Origin: JAKSUT01 sp045616505
GTDB lineage: Bacteria; Cyanobacteriota; Vampirovibrionia; Gastranaerophilales; Gastranaerophilaceae
Assembly (NCBI GenBank): GCA_045616505.1
Contig: JAZLGV010000080.1
Coordinates: 1 to 34,396 of the forward strand
Direction of reading: 5' to 3'
DNA length: 34,396 nucleotides
Position numbers and translations under genes: made by a program. Positions 22,980 through 31,036 of this stretch are shown one piece after another; positions within the stretch are counted from its first letter, which is position 1, and each line of letters starts with the position of its first letter. The notes under the pieces are model-generated. The model did no database searches. It saw nothing but the letters and a program-made list of their open reading frames with translations, and was not told where the DNA came from.

Positions 22980-24035
22980 ATGAAAAAGTTTTTAGGTATA
23001 TGCTTTAAATTAGGAATAGTTGTCATCGCAGTTGCAATAATATTAGGTAAAATTGCAATGCCACAGCAATTTACAACGATTACAAATGCTTTTAAAGGAA
23101 TGTATTATGTTTACAAAGGTGATAAAGCATATAAAAAATCAAAACTTCAAGATGCCGTTGATTACTACAACAAAGGACTTGAGTTATATCCAAAACATTA
23201 TGGTGCTTGGTTTAATTTAGGAAACATTTATGTTGTATATGAAGATTACTATGCAGCAATAGATTCTTATCAAAAAGCATTTGAACTAAAACCAGGTTTT
23301 ACACTTGCAAGAATGAATTATGGGATTATTTCAACAGAAAAACTTGGAAACTTTGACGAAGCAATAACTCAATACAACATAATCGTAAACAGAAAAAATA
23401 AATTATGGTCTATTCCATTTATTTACAATAACAAAAAATCAGAAAAAATAAATAAAGGACTTGCGTACTACAACTTGGGACTCGCATACAGAGAACGTTC
23501 AATTTATGAAGAAAACTTTAATCCAATAGAAGCTGAAAGAGATTTAACAAAAGCAATTGATTCATATCAAAAAGCAGCTAAAATACTAAAAGATAATTAT
23601 AGTGTTCAATATAATTTGGCATTAGCATACCATTTAAACAATCAATTTCAAAAAGCAGGAAAATGTTATTGTAATGCAATTTCAACAGAGCCGATGAATT
23701 ACGAAGCTCATTACAACCTTGCAATACTTCTAAAACACTTAAAACGCTATAAAGAAGCATATAATGAAGTTGAAAAAGCATCAATTTTAATATCTCAAGG
23801 ATACAACTCTAACACAAAGAGTTATGTTTTTGATATACTAAATGACATCTCTCAAATGTTAGTCATTCAAGATAAATACGACTACCTTGTAGAAAAAATT
23901 GACAATACTACACAAAATAATGATGACATTACATTTGTTAATGGTAAAATAGTATCAACAGAAGCTTTAGATAAAGCCATGCTTGAAAATTTCAGAACAT
24001 GCGAAAGCAAAGAATTTTTTGAAGGAAACCAATAA
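22980..24035 (+). CDS. Membrane-anchored TPR protein
   Basis: A 351-residue protein with one N-terminal membrane segment (about residues 4-25, ICFKLGIVVIAVAIILGKIA). At least five TPR units follow between about 45 and 275: AYKKSKLQDAVDYYNKGLEL, AWFNLGNIYVVYEDYYAAI, VQYNLALAYHLNNQFQKAG and AHYNLAILLKHLKRYKEAY are clear helix pairs. The TPR part probably faces the periplasm or stays peripheral to the membrane; the sequence does not decide which. The gene for the diguanylate cyclase starts 2 bases after its stop, so they are co-translated and may act together. TAAAAT at 22961-22966 would give only a very short leader. Confidence 0.85.
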   Translation: MKKFLGICFKLGIVVIAVAIILGKIAMPQQFTTITNAFKGMYYVYKGDKAYKKSKLQDAVDYYNKGLELYPKHYGAWFNLGNIYVVYEDYYAAIDSYQKAFELKPGFTLARMNYGIISTEKLGNFDEAITQYNIIVNRKNKLWSIPFIYNNKKSEKINKGLAYYNLGLAYRERSIYEENFNPIEAERDLTKAIDSYQKAAKILKDNYSVQYNLALAYHLNNQFQKAGKCYCNAISTEPMNYEAHYNLAILLKHLKRYKEAYNEVEKASILISQGYNSNTKSYVFDILNDISQMLVIQDKYDYLVEKIDNTTQNNDDITFVNGKIVSTEALDKAMLENFRTCESKEFFEGNQ

Positions 24036-24037
24036 AA

Positions 24038-25543
24038 ATGGATATAGCAGAAAACCCAGAGCTAAACTTACTTACAAACATATCTAAAGTATTAATGGAA
24101 GTGTCAAGTCCAATAGACATTCTTGAATCATTGCAACGCTACTTCAGCAAATATGGAAGACTTAGCGGAAAGTTTGTTGAGCTTAGAAAATGTAATATCT
24201 ATCTTTATGACGAAAACACAAAAACATTAAGAGATTATTCAAAAAGTTGGATAACACTTGAAAGAACAAATACAAACAGTTACATCGACAGATTATATTT
24301 AATCATCGACCAACTTACAAAATTTAGTTTCTTCGTAAACCATGTTCCATACATTTATGATGAAATAAAAGATTTCACACAAATCAGAACAAATAATACT
24401 GATAACAAAATTTTATTACCTCTAAAACAAGGTAACAAACCATTTGGGATTATGGAATTGATTTTTCCTACAGCAATCACAAACACACTAAACCCTGATT
24501 TCTTTAGAATGCTTATGATTGCAGCATATCAAGTTTCAGTAAAAATTCAAAACACAATTCTTACCGACCAAATGCAAAAGAATATCAATTTCCACAAATC
24601 GATGAAAGATATCGCAAAAATCATTGAATCTCAATATGAATTGAATTATATTATCCCAATCATCGGAGAAATGATTGACAGATTTGTAACAGACCATTTA
24701 ATTTACATATTCTTAAAAGACGAAAAAACACAAGAATACAAATTAGTATGGCCACAAACTTGCCGTGATCAACGTATTTACACAATCGTTGCCCACCTAA
24801 ACGAAAAATCAAAATACATTCTTTCAGATGGTGGAAAAGTTGGTGTATTCCCACTTGTCGGAGAAAAATCAATTTTAGGTTGTGTTGTTGCACATAGTAC
24901 GCAAGACAAATTAAGCGAAAAAGAAATTGACTACATAGAACAACTTACAAAACAATCTTCAATCACAATCCACAGAGCAAATGTTTATGCAGAAGTATTA
25001 AAACACGCTACACTTGACGCTCTAACAGGATTGAACAACAGAAGACAATTTGAATCTCGTTTAAAACAAGAGGTTGCAACCGCAAAACGTCAAGGTCGTC
25101 CATTATGTGCAATAATGATGGATATCGACTTCTTCAAAAAAGTAAACGATACATACGGACACTTTGCAGGTGATACTGTTTTAAAAGCTGTTTCAGGCTT
25201 AATCAAAAGTTCTGTTCGAGAATACGATATTCCAAACAGATACGGTGGTGAAGAATTTATCATATTATTACCATCTACAAAAGTAGATGAAGCATACGCA
25301 GTTGCAGAAAGATTAAGACGTGCAGTTGAAGCAACTACAGTTGACGTTCCTGACGAAAAAGGTAACGGTATAGCATTCACTCTAAAAGTTACTATTTCTC
25401 TAGGTGTTTACCAATACCAAGAAGGTGACGAAGCTGATGAGTTATACCAAAACGCAGATAAAGCGTTATACGTTGCTAAAGAAAGCGGAAGAAACAGAGT
25501 TGTAATAAATGACGGAACACTAAAAGGAAAAGACGAACAATAA
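24038..25543 (+). CDS. GAF-domain diguanylate cyclase
   Basis: A 501-residue cytoplasmic enzyme predicted to make cyclic di-GMP from two GTP. Two GAF-like sensor regions occupy about residues 10-175 and 185-320. The GGDEF domain (about 325-495) starts DALTGLNNRRQFE and has an intact active site, RYGGEEF (GGEEF at 403-407). A product-inhibition I-site REYD (394-397) lies 5 residues before it. It ends with ADKALYVAKESGRNRV, as in active cyclases. No membrane segment is seen. It follows the TPR gene by 2 bases. The HD-GYP regulator at 28472-29611 could degrade its product. The ligand of the GAF regions cannot be told. Confidence 0.93.
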   Translation: MDIAENPELNLLTNISKVLMEVSSPIDILESLQRYFSKYGRLSGKFVELRKCNIYLYDENTKTLRDYSKSWITLERTNTNSYIDRLYLIIDQLTKFSFFVNHVPYIYDEIKDFTQIRTNNTDNKILLPLKQGNKPFGIMELIFPTAITNTLNPDFFRMLMIAAYQVSVKIQNTILTDQMQKNINFHKSMKDIAKIIESQYELNYIIPIIGEMIDRFVTDHLIYIFLKDEKTQEYKLVWPQTCRDQRIYTIVAHLNEKSKYILSDGGKVGVFPLVGEKSILGCVVAHSTQDKLSEKEIDYIEQLTKQSSITIHRANVYAEVLKHATLDALTGLNNRRQFESRLKQEVATAKRQGRPLCAIMMDIDFFKKVNDTYGHFAGDTVLKAVSGLIKSSVREYDIPNRYGGEEFIILLPSTKVDEAYAVAERLRRAVEATTVDVPDEKGNGIAFTLKVTISLGVYQYQEGDEADELYQNADKALYVAKESGRNRVVINDGTLKGKDEQ

Positions 25544-25583
25544 TAATTGTTGTCTTTCAAAGGAATTTTTATCTTTTAGAAGA

Positions 25584-26414
25584 TTACACTCCTGAACCTT
25601 TCACTTCAATTTTTTTCAATCTTTGTTCAATCTTTCTATACCAACGTAATTTTTGTTGGAAAAGAGTTTTATACCCTTTAAATTTGGCTTGAGAAACATT
25701 TTTGTCTTGATTATCACAAAGTTCTTCTAATGTTTTTTCCAAAAATATTGTATATTCTTTTCTATCAATATTTGAAGTTTCTTTACTATCTAAAACGATT
25801 GGTTTACCTATTTCAACTAAGACTTCAGGTCTGTCAGCTCTCAAGAAAAAATAATTTACTGCAACTGGCAAAAGATTAACTTTACCATATTTTTTCATCG
25901 CTTTTCCGGCTATATATGCAAGACCTGTTTGAAATTCCAAAGGTCTAAAATTTGGAGGTTTTATAATACCTTGAGGAAAAAGATACAACATACAATTAGT
26001 ATCACCAATAACCTCATAAGCATATTTTAATGCTCTCATAGATGCTTGAGGAGATTTTTTATTCACAGAAAAAGCTCCAGCCCTTCTTAGCAAAGGAAAT
26101 CTATTTAATTCCTCAACCATCAAACGAATTTCTTTTTTAAATAATCTTGTAATAATATTGTACCCTACGATACCGTCCCACCAATTTGAATGAGGCGCAA
26201 AAACAATTGTAGGAACATCTTGCTCAAGATTTTCATAGTTTTCTATACCTTTATATCTAAAAGCAAAAAAACGATTTTCTATCATTCCATAAAAAAATCT
26301 ATCTGCCACCCACATCCAAAATGCAGATGTCTTGGCAGGTTTAAATTTTTCCTCTTGATTCCTCAACTTCGTAGGGGGAATACTAGAATATAACTCCTCT
26401 AAATTATCAAACAT
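25584..26414 (-). CDS. PlsC-type lysophospholipid acyltransferase
   Basis: A 276-residue member of the 1-acylglycerol-3-phosphate acyltransferase superfamily. The catalytic HX4D motif is HSNWWD (His75-Asp80). The second block is YLFPQGIIKPP, where the usual FPEGTR glutamate is Gln. LLPVAVNYFF and VEIGKPIVL follow. The lack of a long N-terminal membrane helix and the FPQG variant place it in a divergent subgroup, so the acceptor lipid is uncertain. The ATG at 26414 lies 6 bases after TATTAT on the minus strand and has no ribosome site, another leaderless-type start. It converges on the diguanylate cyclase gene across 40 bases with no clear terminator. Confidence 0.85.
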   Translation of the reverse strand: MFDNLEELYSSIPPTKLRNQEEKFKPAKTSAFWMWVADRFFYGMIENRFFAFRYKGIENYENLEQDVPTIVFAPHSNWWDGIVGYNIITRLFKKEIRLMVEELNRFPLLRRAGAFSVNKKSPQASMRALKYAYEVIGDTNCMLYLFPQGIIKPPNFRPLEFQTGLAYIAGKAMKKYGKVNLLPVAVNYFFLRADRPEVLVEIGKPIVLDSKETSNIDRKEYTIFLEKTLEELCDNQDKNVSQAKFKGYKTLFQQKLRWYRKIEQRLKKIEVKGSGV

Positions 26415-26541
26415 AAGTATATAATACTCTTATTATTCAATTTTGTGAATAGTTTTAAAGGCTAATTTTAAAAAACTTAAAAGAACTAGATTGATTTAGC
26501 AAACAATAAATGATAGGATAAAATAAAAAAGGGGTTTATAA

Positions 26542-26691
26542 ATGAAAAAATTAGCTGTAAGCATTATTGAAATGGCATTATTAGTAGCAGTAGTAACTAC
26601 AATAGCAATTGTCGTAAGCAATAAATTTGGCACACAAATATTTTCACTGGGAGTAAAAAATATGACAGTTACTCCTCGTTCAAATAATTAG
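26542..26691 (+). CDS. Small single-span protein resembling Flp/Fap pilin (49 aa)
   Basis: Begins MKKLAVSIIEMALLVAVVTT and continues into IAIVVSNKFGTQIFSL. The Glu at position 10, followed by a hydrophobic helix and a Gly-Thr-Gln segment, fits the Flp pilin pattern (IEY-type, then a 20-residue helix, then G-x-x-hydrophobic). The Flp Tyr partner of Glu is Met here, and no long leader precedes it, so a generic small membrane protein is the alternative. AGGGG (26530-26534) lies 7 bases before ATG 26542. TAAAAT at 26519-26524 is a possible -10. No Tad assembly genes are in the window. The 3' end overlaps the opposing zinc-protein gene by 23 bases. Confidence 0.65.
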   Translation: MKKLAVSIIEMALLVAVVTTIAIVVSNKFGTQIFSLGVKNMTVTPRSNN

Positions 26692-26905
26692 AATCGTCAT
26701 CAAAAAAATTTTTAACTTCAAGTTGGTCTTTTTTTCTTAAAAGCCCACAATTTACGCACGACAACAATTCACCTGTACTATCAACAGGCATAAATACATG
26801 TTTGCAAGATACAGAATCATCAACCTCTGAAGATTCGACATCCTCAACAAAATTATCTTCCTCTGGTTTTATAATTTTTTTCAAAATCCATTCAATAATA
26901 AACAT
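26669..26905 (-). CDS. Small acidic protein with putative zinc site (78 aa)
   Basis: Unrecognised. After MFIIEWILKKIIKP comes a Glu/Asp-rich region. Then CKH, 13-14 residues later SCVNCG, resembles a Cys-x-His / Cys-x-x-Cys metal site (about residues 33-58). It ends acidic (DDDSNYLNEE). The ATG overlaps the cdd stop by one base (TAATG), so it is translated by coupling to cdd. Its 3' end overlaps the small pilin-like gene on the other strand by 23 bases. Confidence 0.7.
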   Translation of the reverse strand: MFIIEWILKKIIKPEEDNFVEDVESSEVDDSVSCKHVFMPVDSTGELLSCVNCGLLRKKDQLEVKNFFDDDSNYLNEE

Positions 26906-27291
26906 TACAAAACAAAACCATAAGGTAATAAATCATTAATTTTATATACGGTTGGTTCACCTTTTGATTCCAAAACAACTTCTATTGGATAATCTTTATT
27001 TTGAAATTCAAAAATCACTTGTCTGCAAGCACCACATGGGAAACACAACTCTGAATTAGGAGAATAAATTGCAACTTTTCTCAATTCTCTTTCTCCATTT
27101 GTAATAGCATTTGCAATAGCATTTCTTTCTGCGCAAATACCTAAGCCATAGCTAGCATTTTCCATATTGCAACCAACATAAGTTTTACCGCTTGAAGCCT
27201 CAACACAAGCACCTACACAAAAATTAGAATATTTTGCGTATGCTGATTTTGAAACTTCTTTTGCTTTTTCTAATAATTCTTTATTTTCCAT
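26905..27291 (-). CDS. cdd: Cytidine deaminase
   Basis: Deaminates cytidine and deoxycytidine to uridine and deoxyuridine. The zinc-site motifs are GICAERNAIAN (Cys53, proton-shuttle Glu55) and FPCGACRQ (Cys86, Cys89). At 128 residues it is of the short, homotetrameric type. The upstream region on the minus strand has TATATA ending 7 bases before the ATG and no ribosome site. The zinc-protein gene starts at its stop codon, forming a two-gene unit. Confidence 0.96.
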   Translation of the reverse strand: MENKELLEKAKEVSKSAYAKYSNFCVGACVEASSGKTYVGCNMENASYGLGICAERNAIANAITNGERELRKVAIYSPNSELCFPCGACRQVIFEFQNKDYPIEVVLESKGEPTVYKINDLLPYGFVL

Positions 27292-27362
27292 AACATAATA
27301 TATATTAAATATTTTTATCTAAGAGTCATCAATCAAACAAATGATTTCTCAATGTAAAAAAC

Positions 27363-27390
27363 TAGACACAGGAATAAAATAAGATATAAT
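27363..27390 (+). promoter_or_regulatory. Promoter of the 27398 gene (leaderless)
   Basis: TAGACA (27363-27368), 16-base spacer, perfect TATAAT (27385-27390), then 7 bases and the ATG at 27398. No ribosome site. It is one of two cases in which both hexamers are clear and the ATG sits at the expected start point. Confidence 0.7.
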
Positions 27391-27397
27391 TAGTATT

Positions 27398-28465
27398 ATG
27401 AGGATTTTATCAAAAATATTATTGGGGATATTACTAATATTTGCATGTGCAACAAATGTTTTTGCTGTTGAAAATTCATCAACACCAACAATACTTGTGT
27501 TGCCTGACAATATGCAGTTTGACAGTACAAATTACGCAATTTACCCAGATGCATCAATTATATTTGCAACAGATTTGATAAATGATATCAAAAGAACAAG
27601 TAACATCAAAATTGTTAGCATGAAAAGCATTAGAGATGCTATTCGTTCAAACAGAAATATTGAAATATTAACAAACAAAGCATTAAAAGAATTTAAGTAT
27701 AACTACAACATAGCTTTTATCGATTTACGAGCTATCGCAAAATACTTTAAAACAGACTATGTCTTATTAATAACAAGCCAAACAGACTCTCAAAACTACT
27801 TTTTAAGAAGAACTGTTTGGGACTTTTTAAACATCCCAGGAACAACTGTAATTGATCCAGTATATAAATTATGCACTTACGTTGCATTAATCAACGTAAA
27901 CGAAGAAACTATTCTTTGGGACAAAACTTTTTACAAAAGAATAGGAACAATGGAAAGCAGAATGATTGCACAAAACCTTGCTCCTGAAACAGAACAATTA
28001 CAAAAAATCAAACAATACTCTCAAAACAACTTTACACCTACTGTATCATTATATATCAGAGGTATAATGTCACCTAATAGAGTAATAGCAGAAAAAGGTA
28101 CATTTACAGTTCCATACGGAAAAACTGTAAGAATACCTAGTCCTACACCTCCAAACACAGAAATCAGAGAAGCTACAATTGCTATAAAAACAGGTAAGGC
28201 TATTAAAAAAGGTTCTATAACAACTGGTAAAGCAATCAAAAAAGGTGCAATAAAAACAGGTAATGCAATTAAAACTCATACAAAAATAAAATCTTCAAAA
28301 CCAAAAATTGAAGAAATTGATGATATAGAAAACGAAATACCTACAATAGACGAACAAAAAATTACTCCAGTAAATAACGAAGTTAAAAACTTATCAAAAC
28401 CAAGAAGTGCTGTTCCTAGAAGAATTTACAAAAACAACTACGGAGTTATGATAAACGAACTATAA
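27398..28465 (+). CDS. Exported protein with 11-residue Lys-rich repeats (355 aa), unknown
   Basis: A signal peptide covers about residues 1-24 (LSKILLGILLIFACATNVFA). The middle (about 30-215) alternates strands and helices: TPTILVLPDNMQF, ASIIFATDLINDIKRT, NIKIVSMKSIRDAI, KTDYVLLITSQTD and YVALINVNEETILWD. This is reminiscent of the nucleotide-free TolB-N/CsgG/LpoB type of periplasmic fold, but without a clear signature. Residues 262-294 hold three tandem 11-mers (AIKTGKAIKKG and variants). The tail is rich in Lys, Pro and Asn. There is no lipobox; Cys17 lies inside the signal helix. No adjacent gene clarifies the role. Confidence 0.82.
   Translation: MRILSKILLGILLIFACATNVFAVENSSTPTILVLPDNMQFDSTNYAIYPDASIIFATDLINDIKRTSNIKIVSMKSIRDAIRSNRNIEILTNKALKEFKYNYNIAFIDLRAIAKYFKTDYVLLITSQTDSQNYFLRRTVWDFLNIPGTTVIDPVYKLCTYVALINVNEETILWDKTFYKRIGTMESRMIAQNLAPETEQLQKIKQYSQNNFTPTVSLYIRGIMSPNRVIAEKGTFTVPYGKTVRIPSPTPPNTEIREATIAIKTGKAIKKGSITTGKAIKKGAIKTGNAIKTHTKIKSSKPKIEEIDDIENEIPTIDEQKITPVNNEVKNLSKPRSAVPRRIYKNNYGVMINEL
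28181..28279 (+). repeat. Three tandem 33-base units coding 11-residue Lys-rich repeats
   Basis: In-frame units encode AIKTGKAIKKG, SITTGKAIKKG and AIKTGNAIKTH. The DNA units are similar but not identical, so this is an older duplication maintained at protein level. An 11-residue period is typical of amphipathic helices that lie on membranes. Confidence 0.8.
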
Positions 28466-28471
28466 ACAAAA

Positions 28472-29611
28472 CTATTGTTTATTCATCAGTTTATTTAAGT
28501 AACTATAAATCGGATAATAATAATCCGGATTATTTTTTATTTTTTCAATTTCGTCTGCAATACTTACAAACAAATTAGCTAAATGCGGATCAAACTGTGT
28601 ACCTGCACATTTTTGAATTTCTGCAATTGCATCTTCATGTTCCAAAGCCGAACGATAAGAACGACTAGAAGTCATCGCATCATACGTATCAGCAATTGCG
28701 ATAATTCTTGAAGAAAGAGGAATCTCTTCGCCTTTCAAATGTTCAGGATAACCAGAGCCGTCATATTTTTCGTGATGAGATTTTAGCCAACTTGAAATAA
28801 CTTTTAATTTTTCAATACCTTCAACTAATTTTTCACCCAATTCTGGATGTGTTTTTATAACGGCAAACTCTTCATCAGTTAAACGCCCTGGTTTTAAAAG
28901 TATTTTTTCTGGAATTGCTATTTTTCCAATATCATGCAACAAACCAGTTGTTTCAATTTCTTCTAATAATTCATCATCCAAATTCAATTGTTTTGCAAGT
29001 GCCAAAGAATACAATGTAACACGCATTGAATGACCATGTGTGTATTTATCTTTTGCGTCAAGTGCTTGAGCAATTGATTTTATCGTTTTATAAAAAAGTT
29101 CAGATAAATCTTGCAAAATTTGAGTTTTTGAAGTTGCCATTTCAAATTTTTCAATTCCGCTATGAACTATCATACATAATTGTTCAGGTTCGAAAGGTTT
29201 AATTATATATTGAAACAAATGACATTCATTTATCGCTTCTACCAAAATATCTATATTTGAATAACCTGTAAGTAGAACTTTAACAATATTTGGATACTTT
29301 TCAGAAATTCGTTTAAATAACTCTGTACCTTCCATTAATGGCATTTTTTGGTCAGAAACAATTAATGAAATTTCATCACCTTTCTCTTCCAAAATCTTTA
29401 ATGCATCTTCACCGTTATTTGCAAATAAAACATCATATTCTAAACGAAGAGTCCTTTTAATCAATAACAAATTATTTTGTTCGTCATCAACTGCCAAAAT
29501 AACATGTTTTTTTGACTTCTCATTTTGAGAAAACAATAAATCATCTATATTTGATAAAATATCATTATCCAAATAATTAGGACACAAAACGAAACCTTTC
29601 TTTACTGACAA
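28472..29611 (-). CDS. REC-HD-GYP response regulator (cyclic di-GMP phosphodiesterase)
   Basis: A 379-residue regulator. The receiver (about residues 36-155) is complete: Asp42/Asp43, phosphoacceptor Asp87 in IVSDQKMP, Thr115 and Lys138. The HD-GYP domain (about 170-350) has HDIGK (His226-Asp227) and HHEKYDGSGYP (279-289), with the full GYP triad, so hydrolysis of cyclic di-GMP is expected. The start is uncertain: TTG 29611 is the longest, and TTG 29587 has AAAGAAAGG 7 bases upstream. There is no ATG before the receiver. No kinase is adjacent; the soluble kinase at 11678 is a distant candidate. It is convergent with the 27398 gene with only 6 bases between the stops. Confidence 0.93.
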   Translation of the reverse strand: MSVKKGFVLCPNYLDNDILSNIDDLLFSQNEKSKKHVILAVDDEQNNLLLIKRTLRLEYDVLFANNGEDALKILEEKGDEISLIVSDQKMPLMEGTELFKRISEKYPNIVKVLLTGYSNIDILVEAINECHLFQYIIKPFEPEQLCMIVHSGIEKFEMATSKTQILQDLSELFYKTIKSIAQALDAKDKYTHGHSMRVTLYSLALAKQLNLDDELLEEIETTGLLHDIGKIAIPEKILLKPGRLTDEEFAVIKTHPELGEKLVEGIEKLKVISSWLKSHHEKYDGSGYPEHLKGEEIPLSSRIIAIADTYDAMTSSRSYRSALEHEDAIAEIQKCAGTQFDPHLANLFVSIADEIEKIKNNPDYYYPIYSYLNKLMNKQ

Positions 29612-29715
29612 TTATTTTTTACGGAAAATAATACAGAATACTTTAATAGAATAACATTAAATTTACAAAACTTCAAATATTTTTTTTGAAAAACAATCCA
29701 AAATTTGTAAAAAAG

Positions 29716-29743
29716 TTGATAATAAAAAAATTAATACTACAAT
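29716..29743 (+). promoter_or_regulatory. Promoter of the 29750 gene (leaderless)
   Basis: TTGATA (29716-29721), 16-base spacer, TACAAT (29738-29743), 6 bases, ATG 29750. Both hexamers are good and no ribosome site is present. Confidence 0.7.
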
Positions 29744-29749
29744 AATTAT

Positions 29750-30511
29750 ATGCGAAGATTAATTCTTACAATATTTATATGCATTTTAGCCCTACAAAAT
29801 AATTCTCTTGCAGAAAGTTACTACCAAGAAGAACTCAAAGATAGTGATATTTACGAAGAGTACCAAATGGGTACGACTTTACACGGTTTTTTGGAATACA
29901 GCGATATAGAAAACGAACAAACAGAAGAAAATGCAATCTATCTTGAACAAGCAAACATTCCAACTATAAATTTTAAAGAACCACTAAAAGACACTTCAAA
30001 ACCAAAAAAAGCAATCAAAAAACCTACATTTTATGCGTTTAAAGAATTTGACACAAAAGCTTCAAAATTCTCTACATCTGAATATCAAATAAAACCAGTT
30101 TCTGCAACTTTGTCACACAAAAAAGGATTTTTCACAATTGGAACAAGTTATGACTCCTTCCTTGATAGTGCAGAAATAAACTATTCAACAACTCTTTTCA
30201 CCAGATTTGACAGTAAAAAATTCGCAATTACAACAGGATTTACAAGAGATACAGGAAACGATTTTTCTTCATTCAAAAACAAGCTATATATAGCACCTGA
30301 AATCAAATTAACAAAAAGATTATCACTAATTGATATTATGCAAACAGATTTGGAACAAATAAGCAAGAAAAACGAACTTGTGCTAAGATATCGTCCTAAC
30401 TTAAAAAAACGCGCAGATGAAGTTCAATTTGAATTGGGAACAGCACAAACTTTTTACAATAATGATTATGTAAAAACGTCAATAAAATTTTCTACAAAAT
30501 TCAAACTTTAG
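29750..30511 (+). CDS. Exported, beta-strand-rich protein, possible outer-membrane protein (253 aa)
   Basis: A signal peptide (about residues 1-22, LILTIFICILALQNNSLA) is followed by an acidic linker (to about 85). A region of alternating amphipathic strands covers about 115-253: KGFFTIGTSYDSFL, AEINYSTTLFTRFD, KFAITTGFTRDTG, NELVLRYRPNL, VQFELGTAQTF and VKTSIKFSTKFKL. The pattern fits a small outer-membrane barrel of about eight strands. The last residue is Leu, not the usual aromatic. No family signature is recognised. It stands alone, with its own promoter, divergent from the HD-GYP regulator. Confidence 0.75.
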   Translation: MRRLILTIFICILALQNNSLAESYYQEELKDSDIYEEYQMGTTLHGFLEYSDIENEQTEENAIYLEQANIPTINFKEPLKDTSKPKKAIKKPTFYAFKEFDTKASKFSTSEYQIKPVSATLSHKKGFFTIGTSYDSFLDSAEINYSTTLFTRFDSKKFAITTGFTRDTGNDFSSFKNKLYIAPEIKLTKRLSLIDIMQTDLEQISKKNELVLRYRPNLKKRADEVQFELGTAQTFYNNDYVKTSIKFSTKFKL

Positions 30512-30592
30512 GCGAAAATTTGCACATTTTATAATTTTAAGTTATACTTTAAAAAGTAAGAAGGTTTTTTGCCTTGTTTTATTAAGGAGCTT

Positions 30593-31033
30593 ATGCCAAA
30601 TAATTCAAATGATAATAGGTTTGGAAAAATCAGAAGACAAACCAAAAATAAAGATAGTGAAACTTTAATCGAAAAAAGATTAATCCAAAACAAACATAGA
30701 AAAACTAAAATTAGAGTGTATTATTCTTTTCTAACAATAGTTTTATTAATTTGTCTTGCTCAAATTGGTTTTAGTGCTATTCTTAATATTTCAAAAGCAA
30801 TTTCTTATCAAACAAAAATCAAAACAATGAAAGAAACTAAAAATCAGGCTTCTGAAAAAAATAAAAAATTAAAAGAAGAAATAAAAAACTTTTCTTCAAC
30901 CTCAAGCCTTGAATCAATTGCCAGAAACAACTTAAAAATGGCTGGCGATAACGAAGTTTTAGTAATAATAAACACAGCAGAAGAAGCTAATTCTACAAAA
31001 ACTAAAAACGGTAAAAACAAAAAGAAGAAATAA
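30593..31033 (+). CDS. FtsB/DivIC-like septum protein
   Basis: A 146-residue bitopic protein: a basic cytoplasmic N-terminus, one membrane helix (about residues 42-66), then a coiled coil (about 69-103). The SLESIARNNLKMAGDNEVLV block (109-128) matches the conserved end of FtsB/DivIC proteins, which link FtsQ and FtsL at the division septum. A long Lys-rich tail is unusual. Start ATG 30593 is preferred over TTG 30569 because AAGGAG precedes it, although the gap is only 3 bases. TATACT at 30543-30548 is a likely -10. The large TPR gene follows after 3 bases. Confidence 0.82.
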   Translation: MPNNSNDNRFGKIRRQTKNKDSETLIEKRLIQNKHRKTKIRVYYSFLTIVLLICLAQIGFSAILNISKAISYQTKIKTMKETKNQASEKNKKLKEEIKNFSSTSSLESIARNNLKMAGDNEVLVIINTAEEANSTKTKNGKNKKKK

Positions 31034-31036
31034 ATT

